Shown: positions 38,901 to 44,400 of the stretch, one piece after another | How positions within the stretch are numbered: the first letter of the stretch is position 1 | Layout: the number at the start of each line of letters is the position of its first letter | Assembly: GCF_022539315.1 (NCBI RefSeq) | Contig: NC_066316.1 | Location: 25,595,245 to 25,659,244 of the forward strand | DNA: 64,000 nt | Direction: 5' to 3' | Origin: Serinus canaria | Taxonomy: Eukaryota; Chordata; Aves; Passeriformes; Fringillidae | The notes under the pieces: generated by a model | Told to the model about the DNA's origin: nothing | Databases searched by the model: none | Seen by the model: only the letters and a program-made list of their open reading frames with translations | Position numbers and translations under genes: made by a program

Positions 38901-39429
38901 TGAACAGTAGCTTTAAAACAAATTAACTACAGAAAACACAAAGACTGGAAAAGTGACCTCCAGAGAACCCTTCCAACCTCAATCATTCTGTGACTCTTGG
39001 AAATTCAATGTTATCCCACATAGTAAGGTTAACACATCAGATATCACTGAATTACAGGCCTGCAAGTAAGATTACAAATAGGACCTTCTACTACCTTCAC
39101 ACCACAGATAAAACAAAGTAAAAAGTTTTCAAATCAAAGCCACAATGCTCTAAGGGATTTTTTTGACTCTGCCAAGGTAAGAAGTCATCGTCATTACACA
39201 ATAAAAACAAACCACAGCAGAGCAAGCACACCTAAAACTCACAAAACAAAACCACTAGAAATAAAACATAACAAGCAAAAAACAGATCAATTTCAGTAAC
39301 TACGCAAAGGCAAGAGAAATACATTAGTTCAGGAAAAAAACCACCCTACTTACGCTGAAGTTTTTCAAGCTGATGATGATCAAGAAAGAATGCATCCACC
39401 TGAATTTCCTTCTTCTTCTTCAAAACCAT
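5367..39429 (-). CDS. THADA: THADA, tRNA 2'-O-methylation cofactor (5' two-thirds, 24 coding exons)
   Basis: THADA is a very long armadillo/HEAT-type helical-repeat protein (about 1,950 residues in human). It is the counterpart of yeast Trm732 and activates the FTSJ1 methyltransferase to place 2'-O-methyl on nucleotide 32 of some tRNAs. Separate roles in calcium handling, energy balance and thyroid tumour translocations are reported for the family. Translating 24 exons on the minus strand gives one open frame of 1,264 codons whose segments follow human THADA in order, for example SSSPEGLIPMD, VLVCCWRSMKEV, ATRRSAGIPFYIQ and VHALNILRAL. The ATRRSAG stretch is the signature of the DUF2428 domain, which begins near residue 1,030. 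No internal stop or frameshift was found, so the gene looks functional. The frame is left open after coding exon 24 (two bases of a split codon), and the rest lies beyond position 1. Exon borders at coding exons 4/5 are less certain than the others. Confidence 0.95.
6097..6219 (-). CDS. THADA: THADA coding exon 23 (residues 1194-1234)
   Basis: Acceptor ccactacag, donor gtaagt. Encodes VHALNILRALYRDTRLGENI then MPYVADGIKASILGF and SPVWA, nearly the same as human. Confidence 0.96.
6272..6345. repeat. Imperfect 44-bp-spaced direct repeat
   Basis: A 30-base text beginning taaatttcatttatgtaa and ending acagtgaaga occurs at 6,272-6,301 and 6,316-6,345, with two mismatches. It lies just upstream, in the sense of THADA transcription, of the acceptor of coding exon 23. 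Confidence 0.85.
7367..7480 (-). CDS. THADA: THADA coding exon 22 (residues 1156-1193)
   Basis: Acceptor ttactatag, donor gtaaaa. Encodes ALLASEPKKGKADLLKMAMK then ELISLAAP, parallel to human ALLASEPKKGRMDLLKITMK and ELISLAGP. Confidence 0.95.
7481..10162 (-). other. THADA: THADA intron between coding exons 21 and 22
   Basis: Holds a 17-base A run near 8,195. A stretch at about 9,030-9,780 has fewer A/T bases than its surroundings and ends in accattttacaattctgtga, which could be a worn CR1 3' end. Nothing else was recognised. Confidence 0.6.
10163..10295 (-). CDS. THADA: THADA coding exon 21 (DUF2428 signature, residues 1111-1155)
   Basis: Acceptor tgatgcag, donor gtacca. Encodes MPEHWLSCVLKEIKSCDPSS then LCATRRSAGIPFYIQ. 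The TRRSAG(I/L)P motif is the best-conserved signature of the family from yeast to human, and it is intact here. This exon is isolated by the largest intron in the window (7.2 kb). Confidence 0.97.
13230..13271. repeat. Perfect 19-bp inverted repeat, 4-base loop
   Basis: gaacaactcctctgaaact at 13,230-13,248, loop acaa, then its exact reverse complement at 13,253-13,271. In the large THADA intron between coding exons 20 and 21. Confidence 0.95.
13312..13376 (+). repeat. Dispersed repeat copy A (unclassified)
   Basis: Shares ttttccagattatatag, then gcattgagaa..gtttg and ..tatcagcaaagcaga, with copy B at 16,146-16,210. The two are clearly related but diverged, 2.8 kb apart in the same THADA intron. 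I do not recognise the family. Confidence 0.65.
16146..16210 (+). repeat. Dispersed repeat copy B (unclassified)
   Basis: Second copy of the roughly 65-base element at 13,312-13,376: ttttccagattatatagg, tactgagaagggtttg, ctataggcaaagcagaaac. Same orientation, with most differences being single bases. Confidence 0.65.
17481..17590 (-). CDS. THADA: THADA coding exon 20 (residues 1075-1110)
   Basis: Acceptor ttttttag, donor gtagag. Encodes IGDYFKHHLLQSRHRGAFEL then AYAGFVQLTEML, matching human IGDYFKQHLLQSRHRGAFEL and AYTGFVKLTEVL. Part of DUF2428. Confidence 0.96.
19612..19663. repeat. Exact 25-bp tandem duplication
   Basis: The unit gcatttggatagagagattc-ctcca occurs twice in direct succession without a mismatch, followed by two bases of a third unit. 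In a THADA intron. Confidence 0.95.
20668..20840 (-). mobile_element. CR1 LINE fragment, antisense, degraded
   Basis: Starts with tagaatcacagaaaatcctg and continues gaggggacccactaggatcat...agtccaac, the complement of a CR1 3' end. The match fades after about 100 bases, so the right border is approximate. Confidence 0.65.
21014..21046. repeat. Perfect 14-bp inverted repeat, 5-base loop
   Basis: taaaatctggagta at 21,014-21,027, loop cataa, then its reverse complement at 21,033-21,046. In the THADA intron between coding exons 19 and 20. Confidence 0.9.
21942..22099 (-). CDS. THADA: THADA coding exon 19 (start of DUF2428, residues 1022-1074)
   Basis: Acceptor tttttaag, donor gtaggg. Encodes VCDVTAQMVLVCCWRSMKEV and SLLLGTLCKLLP. 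The CCWRSMKEV-LLLG run marks the start of DUF2428, the most conserved domain of the THADA/Trm732 family. Confidence 0.96.
22100..23194 (-). other. THADA: THADA intron between coding exons 18 and 19
   Basis: The only notable content is the CpG cluster with the CTCF-like motif at 22,370-22,560. Confidence 0.75.
22370..22560. promoter_or_regulatory. Small intronic CpG cluster with CTCF-like motif and E-box
   Basis: About 190 bases with frequent CG in an otherwise AT-rich THADA intron. At 22,488-22,506 the minus strand reads tggccaccaggtggcggcg, close to the CTCF core ccaccaggGGGc with one base different. A CACGTG E-box follows at 22,519-22,524. No exon was recognised here. It could be an insulator, an enhancer or an internal promoter. 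Confidence 0.45.
23195..23353 (-). CDS. THADA: THADA coding exon 18 (residues 969-1021)
   Basis: Acceptor atgtgcag, donor gtaaat. Encodes RLQMILHEIQPQDTNDYFMQ then AKILKEH, close to human RLQMILNEIQPRDTNDYFNQ and AKILKEH. The last third (ENLADQRPTK) is not conserved and appears shorter than in human. Confidence 0.94.
23768..23904 (-). CDS. THADA: THADA coding exon 17 (residues 923-968)
   Basis: Acceptor cctttaag, donor gtaaag. Encodes LILMSYSLSAVVSPVVQSSS then PEGLIPMDSD, parallel to human LLLMSYRLSTVVSPVIQSSS and PEGLIPMDTD. Confidence 0.96.
24270..24405 (-). CDS. THADA: THADA coding exon 16 (residues 878-922)
   Basis: Acceptor atattttag, donor gtaagt. Encodes SLLQAAASFPMYGRVHCITG, parallel to human SLLQAAAAFPMYGRVHCITG. 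Confidence 0.95.
24406..25775 (-). other. THADA: THADA intron between coding exons 15 and 16
   Basis: No repeat family or gene was recognised. A short tandem near-duplication (aatatatttaaaatacaaca) lies near 25,650. The smaller introns at 23,354-23,767 and 23,905-24,269 are equally plain, apart from an imperfect 41-bp duplication around atggagttaca at 24,194 and 24,235. Confidence 0.7.
25776..25986 (-). CDS. THADA: THADA coding exon 15 (residues 808-877)
   Basis: Acceptor tttttcag, donor gtaaga. Encodes LSTSTKPYDCVTASYLLNFL, identical to human over this stretch, followed by a divergent loop and TVEKNTLA. Confidence 0.96.
26837..26985 (-). CDS. THADA: THADA coding exon 14 (residues 758-807)
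   Basis: Acceptor tttgaacag, donor gtatga. Encodes RVQTLIQCFASTFEEVKILA, parallel to human RFQTLMECFTSTFEDVKILA, followed by LLMKL. Confidence 0.94.
28383..28506 (-). CDS. THADA: THADA coding exon 13 (residues 717-757)
   Basis: Acceptor tttcccag, donor gtaaga. Encodes LFEVLFPGSSHPTRFCALSI and SIAEIFSVPK, parallel to human LFEALFPGSSYSTRFSALTI and SIAEVFHVPE. Confidence 0.94.
29426..29548 (-). CDS. THADA: THADA coding exon 12 (residues 676-716)
   Basis: Acceptor tttaaaag, donor gtaagt. Encodes LFCRIQESSQVLYKLEQNK, matching human LFCRIQESSQVLYKLEQSK, then a lysine-rich less conserved stretch ending LQQYK. Confidence 0.94.
30702..30857 (-). CDS. THADA: THADA coding exon 11 (residues 624-675)
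   Basis: Acceptor atctttcag, donor gtactt. Encodes VCIDALGLLCETHRTTEIVS and LNNQSPSVRQQIVSLLRK, parallel to human VRIDTLGLLCESNRSTEIVS and LNSQSPGVRQQICSLLKK. Confidence 0.95.
30999..31150 (-). CDS. THADA: THADA coding exon 10 (residues 573-623)
   Basis: Acceptor tcctttag, donor gtaaag. Encodes STRGALGALMACLRTARAHG and IKQGLVHQHSQ, matching human SRGALGALMACLRIARAHG and IKQGLIHQHCQ. Confidence 0.95.
31759..32450 (-). CDS. THADA: THADA coding exon 9 (large exon, residues 342-572)
   Basis: At 692 bases this is by far the largest exon in the window. Acceptor tttaaaag, donor gtaaga. Encodes LLEYIYTHWDHPLDAIRHQT, then SLAPYASDLLETMF, WIDQWHNIWVSPLLVILCEG and IIDYYLPKLL. All follow human THADA closely, which makes this the strongest single piece of evidence for the gene. 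It belongs to the N-terminal helical-repeat half. Confidence 0.97.
32963..32996. repeat. 34-base poly(A) run
   Basis: Uninterrupted A on the plus strand (T on the THADA sense strand), in the intron between coding exons 8 and 9. It could be slippage or the tail of an unrecognised retrocopy. Confidence 0.9.
33427..33647 (-). CDS. THADA: THADA coding exon 8 (residues 269-341)
   Basis: Acceptor gttccag, donor gtaagt. Contains LLFLCHGALAMLDWKNGSMG, parallel to human VLFLCQGTLAMLDWQNGSMG, and ends in LLSLSSE. Confidence 0.94.
33941..34035 (-). CDS. THADA: THADA coding exon 7 (residues 237-268)
   Basis: Acceptor ctgtgtag, donor gtaagt. Encodes LLQTVQTTSGLAVILF, nearly identical to human LLQTVQSTSGLAIILF. 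Ends in phase 0. Confidence 0.93.
34708..34898 (-). CDS. THADA: THADA coding exon 6 (residues 173-236)
   Basis: Acceptor cccctcag, donor gtaagt. Encodes IVQTQLMHDLLIAIKVSMML, nearly the same as human IIQTQLMNDLLVGIRVSMML, followed by a helical segment ending NFLMDG. Confidence 0.93.
35763..35803 (-). CDS. THADA: THADA coding exon 5 (short; GC donor)
   Basis: Encodes FLQKLLLDIQEEN, parallel to human FLQKSLIEILEEN. The donor is gcaagt, a GC-AG type intron end. Two acceptors are possible: ttcttcag (exon starts at 35803, in phase with coding exon 4 as drawn) or cactag (35811), which would add a LQ but needs a different end for exon 4. With the drawn border, about five residues present in human are absent. 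Confidence 0.75.
36493..36667 (-). CDS. THADA: THADA coding exon 4 (residues 101-159)
   Basis: Acceptor tgttgcag. Encodes SSLNGLPGYL, then LQEELKTTDVYLYRKV and LASCLEDFSLG, parallel to human LQEELNTTDLYSYRKV. The best donor that I can find is gttaaa, a weak match to the consensus, so the 3' border of this exon is the least certain in the gene; the open frame itself runs on for about 10 more codons. Confidence 0.82.
37404..37534 (-). CDS. THADA: THADA coding exon 3 (residues 58-100)
   Basis: Acceptor ttatag and donor gtaaaa. The translation includes LGAKNPLKKVLA, matching human SLKNPLKKVLA. It ends two bases into a serine codon that is completed by the next exon. Confidence 0.92.
37954..38048 (-). 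CDS. THADA: THADA coding exon 2 (residues 26-57)
   Basis: Bounded by a pyrimidine-rich acceptor ending in tgtag and a gtagag donor. Encodes NLASLLVHCAELRNG and CIKQ, close to human NLASLLLHCVQLTDG. It completes the split codon from coding exon 1 and ends in phase 0. Confidence 0.92.
38255..38795 (-). mobile_element. CR1 LINE fragment, antisense
   Basis: Read on the plus strand it follows the complement of CR1: gtcatctggtccaagccc, cacctggagctggctgccca, tcctccaaggctagagactc, then cctcaccaggccaaagagtcccagctctctcagcc, ggatgctccagacccttc and ggtgggacctcaccag. About 540 bases, with a local insertion or divergence near 38,460-38,560. Confidence 0.82.
38948..38998 (+). mobile_element. CR1 3' terminal fragment, sense
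   Basis: Short remnant reading gacctccagagaaccc, cttccaacctcaatcattc, tgtgactct, the extreme 3' end of CR1. It lies about 150 bases from the antisense CR1 copy at 38,255-38,795. Confidence 0.6.
39354..39429 (-). CDS. THADA: THADA coding exon 1 (initiator ATG, residues 1-25)
   Basis: Reads MVLKKKKEIQVDAF..., matching the basic lysine-rich N-terminus of human THADA (MGVKKKKEMQVAA). The start is the only ATG in frame and is followed by G. The donor is gtaagt just below 39354. The exon probably begins a few bases upstream of the ATG, at an acceptor ending at either 39435 (tcag) or 39450 (gtag), so only a short 5' UTR lies in this exon. Confidence 0.92.
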
Positions 39430-40009
39430 TTTAGCTGATTAAGAAATGCCTACTTAAAAAACAAATAACAAACAAAACAAAAAATCAAAACAACAGGTCA
39501 CATGGTTTTAAAAACATAATTACAAACATTTCCCACAATAATTGTGTTCTCACTGTCCTACTGTCTTGAAATGTTTGTTGCATTATTCGTGCAATTTCTG
39601 TCAAAGAAACAGCTCTCTGATTTTAACAACTTCAGCTATCTTATCTCCAGCATTTCATCCAAAATTCACCCAATCTTCACCATGCAAAATGGAAGCAATA
39701 GAAAAGGGGAATTGCTGTACACATGTCATACTGTCTCACTGACTTTTCAGTGCACTTGTTCCATAGTCTGGCATGACCCTGGATCACCTTTTGGAAACAT
39801 CATACAGAAGCAAGGAATTAATGTCACAAAACCTCCCTTGCTCAGTCTTGCTGTTCAAAACTCATTCAGCTTGTATTAAGGTCAAATAAGAACTGTGCAG
39901 CAAACCAAACATTTGTAGCTATTATGGATGCTACAAAGAGCAAGTTCTCTTTTGAATACCAATGGTGATTTAGTATGTACCACAGTGTCACTGAGGTGAA
40001 AGCACCTTA

Positions 40010-40230
40010 TCATAGAACAGCTGAGGTCGGAAAGAGCCTTTGGAGCTCATCCGGACGAACCTCCTGCTAAAGCTGTGCCACCTGGAGCCAGCTACCCAGG
40101 CCCATGTCCCTGTATCTTTCGAATGTTCCTAAGGATGGAGACTCCACGGGAGCCTCTCTGGCCCACCTGTGCCAGTGCTCGGCCACCTTCACACCTAACG
40201 CTTCCGATGCTCTCAGAGACCCGCCGTGTT
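40010..40230 (-). mobile_element. CR1 LINE fragment, antisense, beside THADA CpG island
   Basis: Reads atcatagaacagctgaggtc, ggaaagagcctttggagctc, then gccacctggagccagctaccc and aaggatggagactccacggg, the complement of a CR1 3' end. It sits in the first THADA intron, just inside the CpG island. The right border is gradual. Confidence 0.75.
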
Positions 40231-40359
40231 TCAGTCCGTACCCATGGCCCCCTGTCCTGACACCGGGCACCACGGAATGGAACCGGGCCACGCCTTGTCT
40301 GCGCCTCCTCTGCACACACTGATGAGCTCTGGGAAGCTCTCCAGATCCCCTATCCCGCC

Positions 40360-40930
40360 CCACCTACGGGCCCAACGCGGCCGGCCCCCGCTCCTCCGGG
40401 CGCTCAGAGCAGACCAGAGCCGGCCCCCCCGGGCTCAGAGGTGGCGGCCGCCGGGCCCCGCTGCCCGCGACTGCTCCGTGCCCTCCCCGCCCCAACAACC
40501 CCGCGCCCACGGCGGCACCGAGCGCTCGAATGGACCCCGGGCCGGGCCAGGCCACGCCGCCTCCGGCACCCGCCCGGGGCCTCCCTCGCCCCGGCGGCAG
40601 CACGGGCCCGGAGCGCGGCGGCGCCCGGCGGGGAAAGCGGCTGCAAACAGAGCGCCACAGCAGCAGGCAGGGGAAGCACCGTGGCCACACCGCCCACCCC
40701 TTACCCCAGCAGACGTTCACCCGCGGCGCCGCGTCCCTTCCCGGTGCCCGCTCCCCGCCCCACCACGTGCCGGCCGCCGCCAACCGCGGCCCGGCCCGCC
40801 CCCGGCCCGGCCCGGCCCCGCAGCGGCGCCAGCTCCGCCTCACGCCGGGAGCGCTCGGAGCGGCCGGGGAGCCGCTTCTCCCGGTGCTGCTGCGCGCCGG
40901 GGCGTCAGCGACTGCCGCCTTTCCGTGGCA
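40360..40930 (-). promoter_or_regulatory. THADA: CpG island: THADA promoter
   Basis: This stretch is abruptly GC-rich and dense in CG, in contrast to the AT-rich DNA on both sides. It lies about 1 kb upstream of the THADA start codon exon. It carries several GC boxes (ccgccc/ccccgcccc, near 40,487, 40,690 and 40,755) and a CACGTG E-box near 40,765. No TATA box stands out, as is usual for CpG-island housekeeping promoters. Long open frames here on both strands are a by-product of the GC content. Confidence 0.85.
40705..40930 (-). other. THADA: Candidate THADA non-coding exon 1
   Basis: Inside the CpG island the minus strand reads tgctggg followed by gtaagggg at 40,704, a near-consensus splice donor facing coding exon 1. 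This would end a non-coding first exon. The transcription start is not defined by sequence; the upper border given is simply the edge of the island. Other weaker donors cannot be excluded. Confidence 0.4.
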
Positions 40931-40975
40931 AATGCTTGGTCTAAGTAAAAGATGAACCTGCGTGAGCCACCGAGT

Positions 40976-41430
40976 CACAGAATCGATCGGGTTGGAAAAT
41001 CCCCCTGAGGTCATGGCGTCCAGCCCGTGACCGAACGCCACCATGTAAACAGACCCACAGCACCGAGTGCCACGTCCTGTCTTTCCTTAAACACCTCCAG
41101 GGATGGCGACTCCACCACCTCCCTGAGCAGCTCATCCCAATATCTAATCTCCCTTTCTGTGAAGAAAATTTTCCTAATGTCTAACCCAAACCTCCCGGTA
41201 CTGCTAAAGGCTGTTTCCTCTTGTTCTGTCTTTAGTTGCCTGGGAGAAGGGGCCGACACCCACCTGGCTACAGCCTCCTTTCAGGCAGTTGTAGAACTGA
41301 AAATGCCATCCTTGAGTCTCCCTTTCCTCCTGGGTAAACAACCTTGTCTCCCTCATCAGCTCCTCGTAGGATGTGTGCTCCAGACCCTTCACCAGTTCCA
41401 CTGCCCTTCTCTGGACTCACTCCCGAGTCA
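40976..41430 (-). mobile_element. CR1 LINE 3' fragment, antisense, upstream of THADA CpG island
   Basis: Good complement of CR1: cacagaatcgatcgggttgg, aacacctccagggatggcga, ctccaccacctccctgagca, tgaagaaaattttcctaatg, gcctgggagaaggggccgac, acccacctggctacagcctc, ctgcccttctctggactcac. It is the best preserved CR1 copy here, so it may be younger than the others. Confidence 0.9.
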
Positions 41431-41439
41431 CTGGACTTT

Positions 41440-44400
41440 GTAAGACACAACTATCTTTCCTTATTTTAAATGTATTCTCAACTTTGGAAAAAATGGGTGG
41501 TAACTTTGATGTATCCCATGATGACCTTAGCTTGTGTTTCTTGCTGTGTAGTTACTCCCTCCTCAGTTCCTCAATGTCCTCAGCAGATTTAAATGGATGC
41601 TGTGTCTTTCAGAGCCTGTGTCTATCAGGTGCCCTTGCTGCACCCAGTGGCTGGTTGGCCTCCCTCCAGAGCCAACTACATTTCAGAGCCAGAGGAAGCA
41701 AATGCCATTTTGCATCCAATGCAAATCAAGCTGCTCTAGTCACAAACCCTTTATCCAAGGAGCAGAAAGAGGCTTGACTACACACTTCACAAAAATCCAA
41801 TAAACTCATTTGAAAAGCGTGCTCCATTTCTTTCCTCATAACCATAATCTTGATCTTTCCAGCAGTCCCTAATTCGCCACCACTTCCACATTTTCTAAAA
41901 TTGTGGACCAAACCCATCTATTTTTTTATATATAAGCATTTGTACATTACTAAATTTCAAGTATCTGAAGGGAGCCTACAAGAAAGATGGAGGTAGATTA
42001 TTTACAAGAGCGTGTAGTGACAGAACAAGGGAAAATGGACTCAAACTAGAAAAGATTAGGTTTAGATTAGATGTTAGGAAGAAATTCTTCTCTTTGAGGG
42101 TGGAAAGGCACTGTAACAGGTTGCCCAGAGAAGCTGTGGATGCCTCATCCCTGGAAGTGCTCAAGGAGAGGCTGGATGGGGCTCTGAGCAACCTGGTCTA
42201 GTGGAAGGTGTCCCTGCCCATGGCAGGGTGAGTGGAACAAGATGACCTTTAAGGTCCCTTCCTACCCAAACCATTCTATAATTTCATGATTTTTAGCCAG
42301 AAAATATTTTTTTTTAAGTTTTCAACTTCTGTGTCCTGTGCCTTTCATAATCCTCCCAGGTCCCATGTGAATATAATGTATGTAATAAGTTCATAATTTG
42401 CAAGTGATAGATTATCAAATGGGGACAGCCTTTCCCAAGTCTGTGAGTTGTATCTAGCAAAGATACAACTTTTGCACTCAGTGTGAAAATGGTTATTGCA
42501 AAAGTGACTACTGTAAAAGGGTAGCTCAACATAGCAGTCTTGCTTCCATAAATATTTAGGAGCAGCAATATTTAGGTAAGGAAAATATAACAAAACCCAT
42601 CCCTTGCCAATTGACTTTCACCCAACAGTGATTTTCTTAACAATCTAAAGCAGCCACAGGCCATTAGGGTCTGCTCAGGACTTTTAACAAGCTTCTGGAT
42701 CCCCCTTTAGCACCAAAGGTTCACAGTGCCTTCTGACTTCTGACATAGTAATGGCCAAAGGAATTGAGAAAAGGTTTAACCACATACAAACACATAAAAA
42801 AAGTAATTTGAGTTTTTCACTGTTAGTTCATCAAATTTTCCCTGCTTTGCCTTCAGCCATTTCAAGGAAACTGACACAGTTATTTGGTACTACCTGTCCC
42901 AGTGACCTACTCTTAAGTGCTGGATTATCTTCAGCTCAAAGAGAGACTGGACGCTCTTAAAGAGATTTAACCTTCCAGACAAATCAGACAATTATCCTTA
43001 TCCTTACTTAGTGCAAGCAAAGTCTCCAGCTCCTTCAGCCCAGTTCGATACCTACATGTTTTAAATTCACTGTGATCCTCTTTCTACAGGCTGGCCAGTT
43101 TCAGGAAACCTTTCCAAAGTTCCAACTCTATGTATTCCAGCTCATTTTCTGTGACACTATTTCCAGTAACTTTCTCCTTTCCAAAAGAGCTTTGCTCTCC
43201 CCAAGTTTTTCCAGTTAGGGGAAACATCACTGCCAGGGAGCTGTCAGGTAACACATGAAGAATCCACATTTCCTAGTGCAATGAAAGCAAAGAGGCATCT
43301 AGAGAAATGAAATTATAACATGCAACACCCACACATGTCAATTGCTCTGTTCTCTAAGAGCACCAAGTTTTCAGTACTCAAAATACCTTACTCAGAACTA
43401 GCTCACACACCACTGTTCACCAGGCAGGGGTTTTGAGGCTTAACTACCTTAAAAAGGTAAGTCACACCATTTTCATAATATCTGATCTGCTGGTAAGGAG
43501 CAACAGACCTTTGAATTACTGATGCTATGGCTGTGCTGTGCTCTGCTGTGTGCCACAAATTTTGCCAGACACAAAAAAAAGCCTCGTAGCATTAGAAATT
43601 GCTAGGGAGAGAATAAAAATTGAGCAAGAGGGCATCACTATGTCACTGCATAAATACACCTACACCTCAAACACTGTGTGCAGAATGTGGTAGGACAGCC
43701 ACAGGTGTGAGGTAGGATTTGAGGGATGGCCAGAGGTAGTGAGGGGCATCTCGCTGTGAAACCCTTAAAGTAAATTCTTAATTTTAGTCTGAAAGAGAAA
43801 ATGGAATATGACAGAAATTTCTAAGAACATTTCTCATTGTCTCTGCAAAAATTTAAGGGCATCAAATGAAACAAGCAGGTGACGTCTAAAACCAAATGAA
43901 TTCTTTAAACTATGGAGATCATCATCTTAGGACATTTTGGATCTTGAAAATTATATTTGTTCAAAAGCAACTGGACTGAATCACAAGAGAAAAAAAAAAC
44001 AAACAAGAAAAGTTTCAAATGACAAAACTTATGGCTCACAAAGTCCCTGAACCTCTAGTGACTGGGACAGGATTTTGGAATAATGACACATTCCTGGGCA
44101 CTGTCTGAGGACAACAATCAATTGAGTGGGTACTGACCAGGTACAGCCATTTTCAGTGTCATTGAGACATGGGATGTCTCAACAAATTTCTGCAATTCAT
44201 CAGAAGGCTTTTTTCCTAAGAACTGGGTTTATGCTCACAAACTTTACAGTTTTGACAAATTAACATCCACCGGTGAAAATTCTTCTCAAAAGAAATAATC
44301 CAACCTACATGCAGAAACTTTAATGTTTAAGCTGTACATTCCAGCCCTCTTGAGCTATGCCCGTACCAGTAAGTAAAATATTTTTTATTTTATGTTTCTT

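Noticed and set aside
40226..41044. Long open frames (up to 240 codons) on both strands of the THADA CpG island
   Set aside because: They overlap in many frames, are proline/arginine/alanine-rich, resemble no family and follow from the scarcity of stop codons in GC-rich DNA.
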